From: Moraxellaceae bacterium
GTDB lineage: Bacteria > Pseudomonadota > Gammaproteobacteria > Pseudomonadales > Moraxellaceae
Direction of reading: 5' to 3'
Assembly (NCBI GenBank): GCA_029267635.1
Contig: JAJUIK010000004.1
Coordinates: 124,001 to 188,000 of the forward strand
DNA: 64,000 nt
The notes below the pieces were generated by a model. It was not told the DNA's origin. It saw only the letters and a program-made list of their open reading frames with translations, and did not search any database. This document shows, piece after piece, positions 18,547 to 27,966 of the stretch (within the stretch, counting starts at the first letter, position 1; each line of letters begins with the position of its first letter). The position numbers were made by a program, and so were the translations under genes.

Positions 18547-19563
18547 ATGTCCGATTGGCCACCAAAACCACAGAATGAAACGCCACAGAGTAACAATAAA
18601 AATGGACCGGAATGGCAGATTTTAGAAAAAGCTGTTCTTGCCTCCGTGGAAGAGCAGCGCCGAGCACGTCGTTGGAGCATTTTTTTTAAATTTTTAACTT
18701 TTGCTTATATTTTGCTGCTGTTTTTACTGATGGGACGTGGCTGTTCCATGGCGGAAAATGCTGCAACCCCTACGGTCAGTGGTTCACATCTGGCTGTGGT
18801 GGATATTATTGGTACCATTGATTCAGGTAATCAGTCGGTCAATAGCGAAGATACGATTAAAGCCTTAAAACGTGCGTTTGAAGCTAAATCCAGTAAAGCA
18901 GTTGCCTTGAATATCAATTCTCCAGGCGGTTCTCCGGTACAGTCAGATGAAATCTGGCAGGAAATCCGTTATCTGAAACAGCAACATCCAGAGAAAAAAC
19001 TCTATGCCGTTGTGGGCGATATGGGTGCTTCCGGCGCTTATTACATTGCTTCCGCAGCAGATGAAATCTGGGTGAATCCGTCTAGTCTGGTCGGTTCGAT
19101 TGGTGTGATCATGCCAAATTATGGCATCAGTGGCCTGGCGCAAAAATTAGGGGTGGAAGACCGTACGCTCACTTCCGGTGAAAATAAAGATATCCTGAGC
19201 ATGACCAAACCGATTGATCCTGCACAAAAGCAGCATATTCAGGCGGTTCTGGACAATGTGCATGCACATTTTATTAACGCGGTGAAACAAGGACGTGGCC
19301 AGCGACTCAAGAGTAATGATCCGGCTATTTTCTCAGGATTGTTCTGGACAGGAGAGCAGGCTGTACGCCTGGGTGTAGCTGACCGTACCGGTAGTCTGAA
19401 TATCTTGAAACGTGAATTAAAACTGGACCATACAATTAATTACACGATTGAGCGCAATCCATTTGAATCATTATTGGGGCGTATGGGAACCTCTATTGGT
19501 CAGGGCCTCAGTGAGTCAGTGGTGCAGCAATTGCAAAGCCAACAAGCGACTAAGATGCAATAA
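18547..19563 (+). CDS. sppA: Signal peptide peptidase SppA, short type (S49)
   Basis: 338-residue S49 serine protease anchored by one N-terminal membrane segment (IFFKFLTFAYILLLFLLMG, about 38-57) with the active domain facing the periplasm. The dyad is Ser162 in GDMGASGAYY and Lys214 in TSGENKDIL. Length matches the short single-domain SppA form rather than the 67-kDa E. coli form. It degrades cleaved signal peptides. ATG at 18547 gives MSDWPPK; a TTG nine bases upstream is less likely. Followed after 20 bases by a hydrolase gene. Confidence 0.92.
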   Translation: MSDWPPKPQNETPQSNNKNGPEWQILEKAVLASVEEQRRARRWSIFFKFLTFAYILLLFLLMGRGCSMAENAATPTVSGSHLAVVDIIGTIDSGNQSVNSEDTIKALKRAFEAKSSKAVALNINSPGGSPVQSDEIWQEIRYLKQQHPEKKLYAVVGDMGASGAYYIASAADEIWVNPSSLVGSIGVIMPNYGISGLAQKLGVEDRTLTSGENKDILSMTKPIDPAQKQHIQAVLDNVHAHFINAVKQGRGQRLKSNDPAIFSGLFWTGEQAVRLGVADRTGSLNILKRELKLDHTINYTIERNPFESLLGRMGTSIGQGLSESVVQQLQSQQATKMQ

Positions 19564-19583
19564 AGATCAGGTGAGCTGAAATT

Positions 19584-20378
19584 ATGGAGCAGAAGCCTCT
19601 TATTCATTTCGCACATGCCAATGGCGTACCTTCAGCCGTGTATGAAAAACTGTTCGACCAGTTGCGTGATGATTATGACATTATCTATGTGCCTTTGATT
19701 GGTACGGATCCGAAATACCCGATCAGCAATCAATGGCCTCATCTGGTCCAGCAGATTATTGAGAGCATTGAATCACAGGCGCAAGGTAGAGCGGTAATTG
19801 GTTTGGGGCATTCGCTCGGTTCAGCCCTGACCATGATGGCAGCCATGCAGCGTCCTGAGCTGCTACAACAAGTGATTCTGCTGGATCCACCGCTGATTAT
19901 GGGAAAAGATGCTTTGGCATTGCATCTGGCCAAACTGTTTAGTTCGAAAATACTGGATCAGATCACGCCGGCAGGCTTGTCCTCACGGCGCCGTGATCAT
20001 TGGGAAAGCCGTGAACAGGCTGCACAATTGTTGCGTTCCAAAGGCTTTTACCAAAGTTTTGATCAAGCCTGTTTTGATGCCTATATTCAGCATGGTTTGA
20101 TCGACGATCCTCGTGGTGGCGTGACGTTGAGTATTCCTAAAAATGCGGAAGTGGAAATTTTCCGGACCAATCCTTCTCTATGGTGGTTACCGCAAAAGAA
20201 ACTCTCCATCCCGGCCCATCTGGTCGTGGGACAAGAAAGTGTGTTTTTACAGCGCAAGTTCCCGCAATTGGTGGAAAAGAAATTTGGTATTCCTTTTAGC
20301 GTCACGCCGGGTGGACATATGTTCCCTTTGGAATATCCGCTAGAAGTCGCACAATTGATCAAACAGTTGATCCCATAA
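19584..20378 (+). CDS. Alpha/beta hydrolase
   Basis: 264-residue alpha/beta hydrolase. The nucleophile elbow GHSLG is in IGLGHSLGSALTMM, the N-terminus HFAHANGVPS supplies the HG-type oxyanion loop, and GGHMFPLEYP near the end offers the catalytic His. The acid may be the Asp or Glu near VVGQES. The substrate is unknown; serine hydrolases of this type act on esters. It follows sppA by 20 bases and probably shares its transcript. Confidence 0.85.
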   Translation: MEQKPLIHFAHANGVPSAVYEKLFDQLRDDYDIIYVPLIGTDPKYPISNQWPHLVQQIIESIESQAQGRAVIGLGHSLGSALTMMAAMQRPELLQQVILLDPPLIMGKDALALHLAKLFSSKILDQITPAGLSSRRRDHWESREQAAQLLRSKGFYQSFDQACFDAYIQHGLIDDPRGGVTLSIPKNAEVEIFRTNPSLWWLPQKKLSIPAHLVVGQESVFLQRKFPQLVEKKFGIPFSVTPGGHMFPLEYPLEVAQLIKQLIP

Positions 20379-20400
20379 TCAAACCAGTTTCAACCATCCA

Positions 20401-20431
20401 TAAAAAAGCGCCTTCTGAAAGGCGCTTTTTG
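20401..20431. terminator. Bidirectional terminator between hydrolase and purN
   Basis: Stem aaaaaagcgcctt / aaggcgcttttt closes the plus-strand sppA transcript and the minus-strand purMN transcript, which meet here. Confidence 0.88.
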
Positions 20432-20435
20432 CGTA

Positions 20436-21065
20436 TTAAAATTTACAAAACTGTATGGGTTCGAAAAAAGGTTGCCCTTTATAACTCACCTGACCCTGAT
20501 GGTAGTGCAGATCGCCACGGCAAATCCATTCTACCACTTGCGGATAAATCAGATGCTCCAGCACATGCACACGGTTGGCCAAAGTATGCACGGTATCGTG
20601 CTGCGCTACTTTGAGTACACCTTGTGCTAGGGCTTGACCGGCATCGAGTTCAGACGTGACATAATGCACTGTACAACCGTGCAGTACATCACCACTGTTC
20701 AGTACACGTTGATGCGTATGCATGCCTTTATAGTAAGGCAGCAGGGAAGGATGGATGTTCAGCATTTTTCCTTCCCAAGCCTGTACAAAATTGGCGCTTA
20801 AAATACGCATGAAGCCAGCCAATACCACAAAATCAACCTTCCAATCCAGCAACTGCTGATGCATGGCGGCATCAAAGACTTCACGGGTTGGAAATTTCTT
20901 GTGTTCAATTACTGCGGTGGCAATTCCGGCTTTTTGGGCACGCTCTAACGCATACGCATCGGCTTTGTTAGACAGTACACCGACAATTTGCCCTGATAGA
21001 TTGGCATCAATTAGGGCTTGCAGGTTGGAACCACTGCCTGAAACCAGTACGGCAATTCGCATCAT
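20436..21065 (-). CDS. purN: Phosphoribosylglycinamide formyltransferase
   Basis: Transfers a formyl group from 10-formyl-THF to GAR, the third step of purine synthesis. 209 residues. Marks are [12 protein letters not shown] at the N-terminus, [16 protein letters not shown] with the catalytic Asn and His, and [11 protein letters not shown] with the catalytic Asp. It overlaps purM by an ATGA junction, so translation is coupled. A second ATG lies one codon downstream. Confidence 0.96.
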   Translation of the reverse strand: MMRIAVLVSGSGSNLQALIDANLSGQIVGVLSNKADAYALERAQKAGIATAVIEHKKFPTREVFDAAMHQQLLDWKVDFVVLAGFMRILSANFVQAWEGKMLNIHPSLLPYYKGMHTHQRVLNSGDVLHGCTVHYVTSELDAGQALAQGVLKVAQHDTVHTLANRVHVLEHLIYPQVVEWICRGDLHYHQGQVSYKGQPFFEPIQFCKF

Positions 21066-22132
21066 GCAAAGATTACGCGGATTTTTTCGTCTGCGCCTTC
21101 AACCGATTCAGCATTTTCCTGAATGTAACCAATTTTCCAGGCTTGTTCGCCTTGTGCATTTAGCACTTCAACTGTTTTTTCTGCATCAGCAGCATCAACT
21201 GCAATTACCATACCTACGCCACAGTTAAAGGTACGGTACATTTCAAAACGTTCTACACCGCCTTCACGTTGTAAGAGTTTGAACAATTCTGGCCATTCCC
21301 AAGAAGATTCTTCAATCACGGCTTGCGCGCCATTTGGCAAGACGCGCGGCAAGTTGCCCGGTAAACCGCCACCTGTGATGTGTGCCATGGCATGTACATC
21401 CACTTGTTTGCATAATTCAAGTACGGGTTTGACATAAATACGGGTGGGTTCCATGGCAACATCTGCCAATGGACGACCATCAATTTTTTGGGTTAAGTCA
21501 ACGTTTTTCACGTCTAAAATTTTGCGTAGCAATGAGTAACCGTTAGAATGCGCACCACTTGATGCCACACCAATCAGCACATCACCCGCTTTGACTTTCG
21601 AGCCATCAATAATTTTGCTTTGTTCAACCACACCCACCGCAAAACCTGCTAGGTCGTAATCTTCGCCTTCGTACATGCCTGGCATTTCGGCAGTTTCACC
21701 ACCGACCAGTGCACAACCTGCAAGTTCACAACCTTTACCAATACCGGTCACTACATTGGCTGCAACATCAACATTCAAATGACCTGTTGCATAGTAATCC
21801 AGGAAGAAGAGAGGCTCAGCACCGCAAACCAACAGGTCATTGACGCACATCGCAACCAGGTCCTGACCAATGGTGTCATGACGGTTCAGATTTAAAGCCA
21901 AACGTAATTTTGTACCTACGCCATCCGTACCTGAAACTAATACAGGTTCTTCATAACCTTTAGGGATTTTACAAAGTGCGCCAAAGCCACCGAGTCCGCC
22001 CATGACTTCAGGACGGGTTGTGCGCTTAGCCACAGATTTGATTCGATCGACCAGTGCGTCGCCCGCTTCAATATCGACACCAGCGTCTTTGTAGCTTAAA
22101 CCAGTGTTAGGGGTAGAAGTTGAGTTGCTCAT
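21062..22132 (-). CDS. purM: Phosphoribosylformylglycinamidine cyclo-ligase
   Basis: AIR synthetase, fifth step of purine synthesis, ATP-dependent ring closure of FGAM. 356 residues, close to the usual 345. The N-terminus [20 protein letters not shown] and the glycine-rich [14 protein letters not shown] are diagnostic. [12 protein letters not shown] and [15 protein letters not shown] are also standard. First gene of purMN; divergent from the PerM-type gene with 133 bases between. Confidence 0.97.
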   Translation of the reverse strand: MSNSTSTPNTGLSYKDAGVDIEAGDALVDRIKSVAKRTTRPEVMGGLGGFGALCKIPKGYEEPVLVSGTDGVGTKLRLALNLNRHDTIGQDLVAMCVNDLLVCGAEPLFFLDYYATGHLNVDVAANVVTGIGKGCELAGCALVGGETAEMPGMYEGEDYDLAGFAVGVVEQSKIIDGSKVKAGDVLIGVASSGAHSNGYSLLRKILDVKNVDLTQKIDGRPLADVAMEPTRIYVKPVLELCKQVDVHAMAHITGGGLPGNLPRVLPNGAQAVIEESSWEWPELFKLLQREGGVERFEMYRTFNCGVGMVIAVDAADAEKTVEVLNAQGEQAWKIGYIQENAESVEGADEKIRVIFA

Positions 22133-22265
22133 AATGAAGTCTCCGCATTGGCGGGAGATTATAACCCGAATATACGAAACTCTTGTGCTATTTATGCGCT
22201 AAAATGCTATCTTTACTAAAATATTTTTTTCCTATAACGATTAGACTTACAAAAGGCGAGATTCT

Positions 22266-23462
22266 ATGCTCGATCGTACCTTACGCCGTATTTTTATCTT
22301 GGCCGGGATCGCATTAGTTCTCTGGATTTTATATTTACTTAAACCGGTGGTATTACCTTTCGTTGGCGCCTTTTTAATTGCCTATTTGTTTAGTCCACTG
22401 GTCGATTATCTACATCGCTGGAAGCTGCCGCGCTGGCTGGCGATCAGCTTGGTGTTTATCGGCATTGGTATCTTGCTCACCTTGGCCATTTGGTATGTGG
22501 TTCCGCTGATCTGGAAACAATTGATGTATTCGCGGGACAGTATTCCCGCCGGTATTCACTGGATTAATGCCACATTACTGCCGTGGGTGTCACATACCTT
22601 TAATGTTGAAGAGATGAGAATCGACACGGAGCAAATGTCGACCATTATCATGGATTACGTTCAGACCAATTACAGTGCCGACAGTATTCAGGCCATGGTG
22701 TTAAAAGTCGCACAATCGGGACTGAATTTTATCCAGATTGGCGGCACGGTGGTACTAATCCCGATTATTGCGTTCTATTTCCTGCTGGATTGGGATCGTA
22801 TGCTGGATTCTTTTCGCCGTCTGATCCCCCGTCCTTATGAGCAAAGTACGATGCTGATTGTGCAGGAATGCCATAGCGTACTGGGTGCTTTTGTCAAAGG
22901 GCAGTTCCTGGTGATGTTCTTACTTGGTGTGGTTTATGCTTCCGGCTTGCAGTTGATTGGACTGGAGGTTGGACTGATTATCGGCATGGTTGCAGGACTG
23001 GCCAGTATCATTCCTTATCTGGGATTTGCGGTCGGTATTGTCGCGGCGATTATTGCCACGTTATTCCAGTTTGGTATGGACTGGATGCAACTGATTCTGG
23101 TGGTTGTAGTGTTTATGATTGGTCAGGCGGTTGAAGGTTACATTTTACAGCCGTTCCTGCTGGGCGATAAAATTGGACTTTCACCGGTTGCCGTGGTCTT
23201 TGCAGTGTTGGCAGGTGCACAATTGGGCGGTTTTATTGGCATGCTGATCGCCTTGCCGGTTGCAGCGGTGATTGTGGTGCTGTTAAAGCATTTGCGTCAG
23301 ACTTATGAACACAGTGCTTTTTATGGACCACCCAATCTGGTCAGTCAGGAAAGCGATAGTGCTACACTGTTTATCGCGTCTGAACATGCTGTACTAGATG
23401 CAACGATAAAAGATCAGCAAGATACTGAAAAATCGATTAAGATTGATCAAGATCAACCCTAA
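22266..23462 (+). CDS. AI-2E family transporter (PerM/YdiK type)
   Basis: 398-residue membrane protein of the AI-2E transporter family with about eight hydrophobic segments: two at the N-terminus, a soluble insertion (about 85-160), then five or six more including PIIAFYFLLDWDRM, a family hallmark. Members export diverse small molecules or act as antiporters, so no substrate is claimed. A polar C-terminal tail follows the last helix. The purM / perM-type / hda order occurs in other gammaproteobacteria. hda begins 5 bases after its stop. Confidence 0.85.
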   Translation: MLDRTLRRIFILAGIALVLWILYLLKPVVLPFVGAFLIAYLFSPLVDYLHRWKLPRWLAISLVFIGIGILLTLAIWYVVPLIWKQLMYSRDSIPAGIHWINATLLPWVSHTFNVEEMRIDTEQMSTIIMDYVQTNYSADSIQAMVLKVAQSGLNFIQIGGTVVLIPIIAFYFLLDWDRMLDSFRRLIPRPYEQSTMLIVQECHSVLGAFVKGQFLVMFLLGVVYASGLQLIGLEVGLIIGMVAGLASIIPYLGFAVGIVAAIIATLFQFGMDWMQLILVVVVFMIGQAVEGYILQPFLLGDKIGLSPVAVVFAVLAGAQLGGFIGMLIALPVAAVIVVLLKHLRQTYEHSAFYGPPNLVSQESDSATLFIASEHAVLDATIKDQQDTEKSIKIDQDQP

Positions 23463-23467
23463 GGTTT

Positions 23468-24184
23468 ATGGCAGATATGCGTCAATTGCAGTTGGATATT
23501 GAACCTCAACTGGATGCCCGAATCAGTGATTTTTCCGGGCCGGGCTGGGGGCCTGTGATTGATGCGGTACGTCAGCTGCATGCGGGCCTGATCCAGAGCT
23601 TTTATATCTATGGCGGGGCAGGAACAGGCAAAAGCCATTTACTTTCGGCGATTTGTGATTCTTATCTGGAAGTAGGTAAGAGTGCCATTCGTGTTTCCTT
23701 ATTGGCCTTGCTGGACGCACCGATTGAAGCCATTACCTCATTGGAAAAATATGATCTGGTCGCGCTGGATGATATTGAAGCCATCAGTGGTGTACCACAT
23801 TGGCAACGTGCCGTGTTTCATCTGATCAACTATCAGAATGCGGAAGGGGGGCAACTGGTCTTTTCCTCCCGTGTAGCGCCGATTGAACTGAAACTTGAGT
23901 TGCCGGATTTGCAGTCACGTTTGACCCAAGCAGTGAGTGTTAAAGTACCGAATGGTAGTTTGTATGCAGACCGGCAGGCTTTAGCGACCTCTGTACTGGC
24001 ACGCCGTGGCGTGCACCTGGACCAGCAGATTATTGATTATTTATTACTGCATGGTCCACATCAGGCAGCCTTATTATTACAAACGCTAGAACAGCTAGAA
24101 AAACTGTTAAAAGGTGAAAAGACTAAATTGTCCAATGCAACTTTGCGCCAAATTTATGCCTTGATTGATGAATACCGCAATTAA
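23468..24184 (+). CDS. hda: DnaA inactivator Hda
   Basis: 238-residue DnaA-like AAA+ protein that, bound to the sliding clamp, makes DnaA hydrolyse its ATP and so prevents re-initiation of replication. The clamp-binding peptide is near the N-terminus (RQLQLDI), as in Hda and unlike DnaA. Walker A is GGAGTGKSHLL and Walker B LVALDDIEA; the sensor region SSRVAPIEL and arginine-bearing DLQSRL follow. No C-terminal DnaA DNA-binding domain is present. Confidence 0.9.
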   Translation: MADMRQLQLDIEPQLDARISDFSGPGWGPVIDAVRQLHAGLIQSFYIYGGAGTGKSHLLSAICDSYLEVGKSAIRVSLLALLDAPIEAITSLEKYDLVALDDIEAISGVPHWQRAVFHLINYQNAEGGQLVFSSRVAPIELKLELPDLQSRLTQAVSVKVPNGSLYADRQALATSVLARRGVHLDQQIIDYLLLHGPHQAALLLQTLEQLEKLLKGEKTKLSNATLRQIYALIDEYRN

Positions 24185-24197
24185 AAATTGAAGCAAT

Positions 24198-24223
24198 AAA
24201 AAGCCTCAAACTTGAGGCTTTTG
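24198..24223 (+). terminator. Terminator after hda
   Basis: Stem aaaagcctcaa / ttgaggctttt with a short loop. The minus-strand gene ends 30 bases further on. Confidence 0.8.
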
Positions 24224-24252
24224 TTTGTCTGAACAATTGCTCAGGTAAGTCA

Positions 24253-24654
24253 TCAAGAGTCTGAAGGGGTTTTTATATATTTGTTGATATATTCTTGACG
24301 AATGGCATGACGTTGCTCCGGTCGGGCTTTTTGCATGTGCATGCGCAGATCATTTCGCTCTTGAGAACTCATTTGTTGCCAGGTTTCACGCATTTTCTGC
24401 TTTTCCTGTTCGGGCAATTGAGTAAACCAGTCCATACGTTGCTGCAAGGCGGCACTTTGCCCATCAGGCAGTTCTTTCAGGTTTTGATAACGTTTAATCA
24501 AGGCAAGTTGTTCTTGCTCGGATAATGCTTCCCAAGTGTCATTGACTTGGCTATTAGCATCTTTGGAAAAAATCCAGAAGCGTTCAATGCCGGCAAAACT
24601 GGTTTGCAGGAAGCCTAATGCACATAAGGCTAAGGCTACTTTTTTAGCTGCCAT
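24253..24654 (-). CDS. DUF3106 protein, secreted
   Basis: 133 residues from the ATG at 24654. The N-terminal KKVALALCALGFLQTSFAG is a Sec signal peptide, so the mature protein is periplasmic. The rest is charged and helical with repeated LSEQEQLAL, LPEQEKQKM and MSSQERNDL motifs, typical of DUF3106. The first 11 bases overlap the end of the putative anti-sigma gene. Third gene of a sigma / anti-sigma / DUF3106 operon; it may be a sensor or effector of that system, which is inference from position. A start 21 bases upstream is possible but less likely. Confidence 0.75.
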   Translation of the reverse strand: MAAKKVALALCALGFLQTSFAGIERFWIFSKDANSQVNDTWEALSEQEQLALIKRYQNLKELPDGQSAALQQRMDWFTQLPEQEKQKMRETWQQMSSQERNDLRMHMQKARPEQRHAIRQEYINKYIKTPSDS

Positions 24655-24964
24655 GGGGAACTCTATCCTCACCAAGCACCATTAACATTTCAAGATCCTC
24701 AACCATTTGTGGAGAAAGTTTAGGGCTGACGACGGCCTGATTTTGCGGTTTGTCCAGCATGTCGAGCGAGTTGGGCAACACGACAAAACCGGTAATCGCT
24801 GCGGCCAAGGCCAAGCCGCCCATTTTCCATAAATTATAATGTGAAGATGGTTTTTCCTGAATGTGTTCAAGGACATGATTCATCACGACGGCTTTATTTT
24901 TATGCTGTCGTGCGAGTCCATCCAGTTTGGAAGTCACTTGTTTTGTGAAATCATCATTTTTCAT
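24644..24964 (-). CDS. Putative anti-sigma factor, single-pass membrane protein
   Basis: 106 residues. The N-terminal half (about 1-45) is charged and cytoplasmic, followed by one hydrophobic segment, MGGLALAAAITGFVVLP (about 48-64), and a short periplasmic tail. This layout and the position directly after an ECF sigma gene suggest a membrane anti-sigma factor. No zinc-binding HxxxCxxC motif is present, so it is not a ZAS-type anti-sigma. It overlaps the sigma gene by 11 bases and the DUF3106 gene by 11 bases, which implies tight translational coupling. Confidence 0.65.
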   Translation of the reverse strand: MKNDDFTKQVTSKLDGLARQHKNKAVVMNHVLEHIQEKPSSHYNLWKMGGLALAAAITGFVVLPNSLDMLDKPQNQAVVSPKLSPQMVEDLEMLMVLGEDRVPHGS

Positions 24965-25595
24965 CGGATGACCCTCCCAGATATGGATTCAAATGTGCCA
25001 GTGCGGTGCGAAGCCCCTGAATGGCACGATGATAATGGGTTTTGACGCTACCTTCACTACAATTCATGATCTGTGCAGTGGTTTGGGTATCAAATCCTTC
25101 CCAGGCACGCAGCATGAAGGCTTGTTGCTGACGTACGGGTAGTTTGCCAATGGCTTGCTGAATTTCTTCTACAGTGACAGCCTGGGAGAGAAACTCGGAC
25201 GGGTTGGGCGTGCTTTCATCGACTAGCTCAATCTCCTCTTCTTGGTCATCATCCAGATGGATTTTTTTGAAGAAAGAAAAAGGCTGGGCACGACGTGCTT
25301 CTTTGCGTCGCCAATCCTGCAATTTGTTGTTTAAAATCGTATAAAACAGCGGATACCATTCTTCGGTGTTTTTCTCGGCATAGGATTGATGCAGCGCGAT
25401 AAAGGCTTCCTGTACCAGATCGGTGGCCACACCATGCTGTCCGTGGGTTGCACTTTCCATCATCACCAGTGCACGTCCAGTCACGTCCTGCATAAAATTC
25501 TTCAGGCGTTGTTCAGCGGTACTCGCTTGAGCACTTAATTGTTCTGATTGGGACTGTTTGGGTGCTAAATCCATAGAGATGGAAAATCCTGTCAT
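24954..25595 (-). CDS. ECF-type RNA polymerase sigma factor
   Basis: 213 residues with sigma regions 2 and 4 only. Region 2: ATDLVQEAFIALHQ to NNKLQDWRRKEARR. Region 4: GKLPVRQQQAFMLRAWEG with the helix-turn-helix TTAQIMNCSEGSVKTHYHRA. Such extracytoplasmic-function sigma factors are usually held by an anti-sigma encoded next door, as here. The acidic linker DDDQEEEIELVDE is longer than usual. Start at 25595; an in-frame ATG 21 bases further in is possible. Its leader contains a 12-bp inverted repeat (25606-25650), a possible autoregulation site. Confidence 0.88.
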   Translation of the reverse strand: MTGFSISMDLAPKQSQSEQLSAQASTAEQRLKNFMQDVTGRALVMMESATHGQHGVATDLVQEAFIALHQSYAEKNTEEWYPLFYTILNNKLQDWRRKEARRAQPFSFFKKIHLDDDQEEEIELVDESTPNPSEFLSQAVTVEEIQQAIGKLPVRQQQAFMLRAWEGFDTQTTAQIMNCSEGSVKTHYHRAIQGLRTALAHLNPYLGGSSDEK

Positions 25596-25605
25596 GGAAT
25601 ACCCA

Positions 25606-25650
25606 CCATTGTTTTCAAACTCATTATTTATATAACGCTGAAAACAATGG
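25606..25650. repeat. 12-bp perfect inverted repeat before the sigma gene
   Basis: Arms ccattgttttca (25606-25617) and tgaaaacaatgg (25639-25650) flank a 21-base AT-rich centre. In the leader RNA it could form a hairpin next to the ribosome binding site; in DNA it could be an operator. Confidence 0.7.
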
Positions 25651-25743
25651 GAAGGTTGACAACTCAGGCTATTATTTTTAGTAGTGTAGTCGATTTTATA
25701 AAAGAAGAGAGGCGAAATAAAATAACGTCACAATTTGCTAAAT

Positions 25744-26520
25744 TTACAGACGCTGGCGAACCATTTCAAAGAAACAGATTGAACCGGCAACGGCTACATT
25801 TAACGATTCCTGTCCGCCTGGTTGCGGAATGGTGACTGCTTGAGCATGGGCTAGCGCATAATCACTGACTCCTTGACCTTCATTGCCCAGAATCCAGACA
25901 CATGCCGAACGTAAATCCTGTGCATATAGACTGCGTGATTGGTGCGAGCTGGTCACATAGACCGGAATCTTGAATTTTTCCAGAATGTCCTGCAAGGGTA
26001 CATTTTCAAAGGTTTTCAGGGAAAAATGTGCCCCCATACCTGCGCGTAACACACGGGGTGCCCACAAAGAAGCTGAACCGGATGTACAAATAACCTGTTT
26101 GATATTCGCAGCGGCTGCCGAACGCAACAAGGTGCCGACATTGCCGGGATCCTGGACATTTTCCAGAATTAGGGTGTCGACATCATACTGAATGCTGTCA
26201 TTGTGCTTGGGTAAATCAATCACCGCGAGGCAAGCCAGCGTGGTGCCCAAGGTACTTAAATCTTTATACAGCGATTCACTGATCACAAAAACATGACCGT
26301 GATAATGAGCGTTAATTTCATCCCAATCAGGATGTTTTAAGGCATTTTCAGTGGTAAAAATGGCATTGATTTTTTTGCTTTCTTGTAACCAGGCTAGGCA
26401 TAGATGCGTACCTTCTAGCACCGTTTGTTGTTGTTTTTTACGGTATGTATTTTGTTCAATTAAACCACGCAGGTGTTTGATTTTAGGATTGTCTTTGGAT
26501 TCAAGAAAAATAATCGACAT
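25744..26520 (-). CDS. SpoU/TrmH-family RNA 2'-O-methyltransferase
   Basis: 258-residue SPOUT methyltransferase that methylates ribose 2'-OH in rRNA or tRNA with SAM. The three family motifs are present: NVQDPGNVGTLLRSA (motif 1), WILGNEGQGVS (motif 2) and IPQPGGQESLNVAVAGSI (motif 3). The N-terminal domain (about 1-100, SKDNPKIKHLRGL...) is the substrate-binding SpoU_sub_bind type. The exact nucleotide is not readable from sequence. Standalone gene, 54 bases after fbp on the same strand. Confidence 0.9.
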   Translation of the reverse strand: MSIIFLESKDNPKIKHLRGLIEQNTYRKKQQQTVLEGTHLCLAWLQESKKINAIFTTENALKHPDWDEINAHYHGHVFVISESLYKDLSTLGTTLACLAVIDLPKHNDSIQYDVDTLILENVQDPGNVGTLLRSAAAANIKQVICTSGSASLWAPRVLRAGMGAHFSLKTFENVPLQDILEKFKIPVYVTSSHQSRSLYAQDLRSACVWILGNEGQGVSDYALAHAQAVTIPQPGGQESLNVAVAGSICFFEMVRQRL

Positions 26521-26574
26521 AAGGGCTCAAGTCCACTGCTGGTGCAGTAGCGAACTGCACCAGAAGTTTAAAAA

Positions 26575-27549
26575 TTATTGATGGTAGCTGGTCACAAGAT
26601 CAACTTCATTTTTTGAACCGATGATGACCGGAACACGTTGATGCAGTTCAGTTGGCTGAATGTCCATAATGCGCACACGGCCTGTAGTAGAGGCTCCACC
26701 CGCCTGTTCCATCAACATACTCATTGGATTGGCTTCATACATCAGGCGTAAACGGCCGGCTTTTTTCGGGTCTTTTAAATCGTAAGGATATAAGAAAATA
26801 CCGCTACGGCACAGGATCCGGTGAATATCACCCACCATGCAGGCAACCCAGCGCATATTGAAGTCTTTTTCACGTACCGAGGTTTTACCGGCAAGCAGCT
26901 CATCAATATAACGTTTTACTGGCGCTTCCCAATGACGTTGGTTAGAGGCATTGATGGCAAATTCTTTGGTATCGACTGCAACCTGAATGTTTTCACTGGT
27001 GACCAGGAATTCTTGTGTTTCAGGATCCAGTGTCAGGAAGATCACACCAGCACCGACTGTCAGCGCCATCATGGTCGATGGACCATATAACACATAACCG
27101 GCAGCAACTTGCTCTGTACCGGCTTGCATAAAGTCTTCAGCTTGAGTCACCGCATTTTTAGCTGGAAGAATGGAGAAAATGGTGCCCACACACATATTGA
27201 TGTCGATATTGCTTGAACCATCGAGTGGATCGAACAGCACCAGATATTGACCATTTTCTTGTGCAGGGGTGAAGTCATCGAGTTCTTCTGAAGCCAAACC
27301 GCCGACATGCGGATGCACACGCAAGGCATCGATTAAATAGTCATTGGAAATGACATCCAGTTTCTTTTGGGTTTCACCTTGTACGTTTTCATGTTCCGCA
27401 CTGCCCAAAATGCCGGCAAGCGCACCTTTTTGTAAAGCCTGATCAATGGTTTTGCAAGTGTTGGCAATCGTTGCGATTACTTGGGCTAGTTCAGGCGTTA
27501 AATTTCCGCTTTGTTGTTGTAAAAATTGCGATAGCGTGCGATAGGACAT
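26575..27549 (-). CDS. fbp: Fructose-1,6-bisphosphatase, class I
   Basis: Hydrolyses fructose-1,6-bisphosphate to fructose-6-phosphate in gluconeogenesis. 324 residues. The metal site motif is [12 protein letters not shown], preceded by [19 protein letters not shown] and [15 protein letters not shown] with the sugar-phosphate-binding Lys/Arg follow. This enzyme is important in Acinetobacter-like organisms, which grow on organic acids and need gluconeogenesis. Confidence 0.96.
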   Translation of the reverse strand: MSYRTLSQFLQQQSGNLTPELAQVIATIANTCKTIDQALQKGALAGILGSAEHENVQGETQKKLDVISNDYLIDALRVHPHVGGLASEELDDFTPAQENGQYLVLFDPLDGSSNIDINMCVGTIFSILPAKNAVTQAEDFMQAGTEQVAAGYVLYGPSTMMALTVGAGVIFLTLDPETQEFLVTSENIQVAVDTKEFAINASNQRHWEAPVKRYIDELLAGKTSVREKDFNMRWVACMVGDIHRILCRSGIFLYPYDLKDPKKAGRLRLMYEANPMSMLMEQAGGASTTGRVRIMDIQPTELHQRVPVIIGSKNEVDLVTSYHQ

Positions 27550-27726
27550 ACGGGATAGCTCCGATAAGCTGGAAAATGAGGATCAATTAGCCAATCGGCG
27601 TATTTTAGATGAGATCGCGCTAAAATAAAAATCAAACCATGTTATTTGCCGTGATTTTACCCTTGCAAGTCCTGTATAACATGCTATGTTGATGTTTAAA
27701 GGATGAAATGACACAGGAGCTCAGAA

Positions 27727-27912
27727 ATGACGATGAAGAAGTTCGATGCGACTCCAACGCCTAGCGAAGCAATCAATCTAGATACCATTTCTGCAGAAAG
27801 TATCAAGGATGCATGGAAGGGCTATGAGGCCAAACCGGAATATAAAGAAATCAATAAACATGATTTGATCGAATCGATGCAATCTGAAAGCACTGCCAAG
27901 CCAGAAGCTTAA
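27727..27912 (+). CDS. Small acidic protein, unknown (61 aa)
   Basis: 61 residues, hydrophilic, Lys/Glu-rich (AWKGYEAKPEYKEINK), with no signal or membrane segment. ACAGGAG lies 8 bases before the ATG, a strong ribosome binding site, and a perfect terminator follows. These flanking signals and the codon use make it a credible gene. I do not recognise a family; it may be a genus-level conserved protein. Confidence 0.7.
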   Translation: MTMKKFDATPTPSEAINLDTISAESIKDAWKGYEAKPEYKEINKHDLIESMQSESTAKPEA

Positions 27913-27922
27913 AGCAGCAGTT

Positions 27923-27955
27923 AAAAAAAGCCCGGATCGGATCCGGGCTTTTTTG
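27923..27955. terminator. Bidirectional terminator between the 61-aa gene and pal
   Basis: Long stem aaaaaagcccgga / tccgggctttttt, with A-runs and T-runs on both sides, serving the two convergent transcripts. Confidence 0.9.
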
Positions 27956-27966
27956 TGCCTGCTGGA

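Noticed and set aside
24863-25045. 60-codon plus-strand frame over the sigma/anti-sigma junction
   Set aside because: Antisense to two well-supported genes and no ribosome site.
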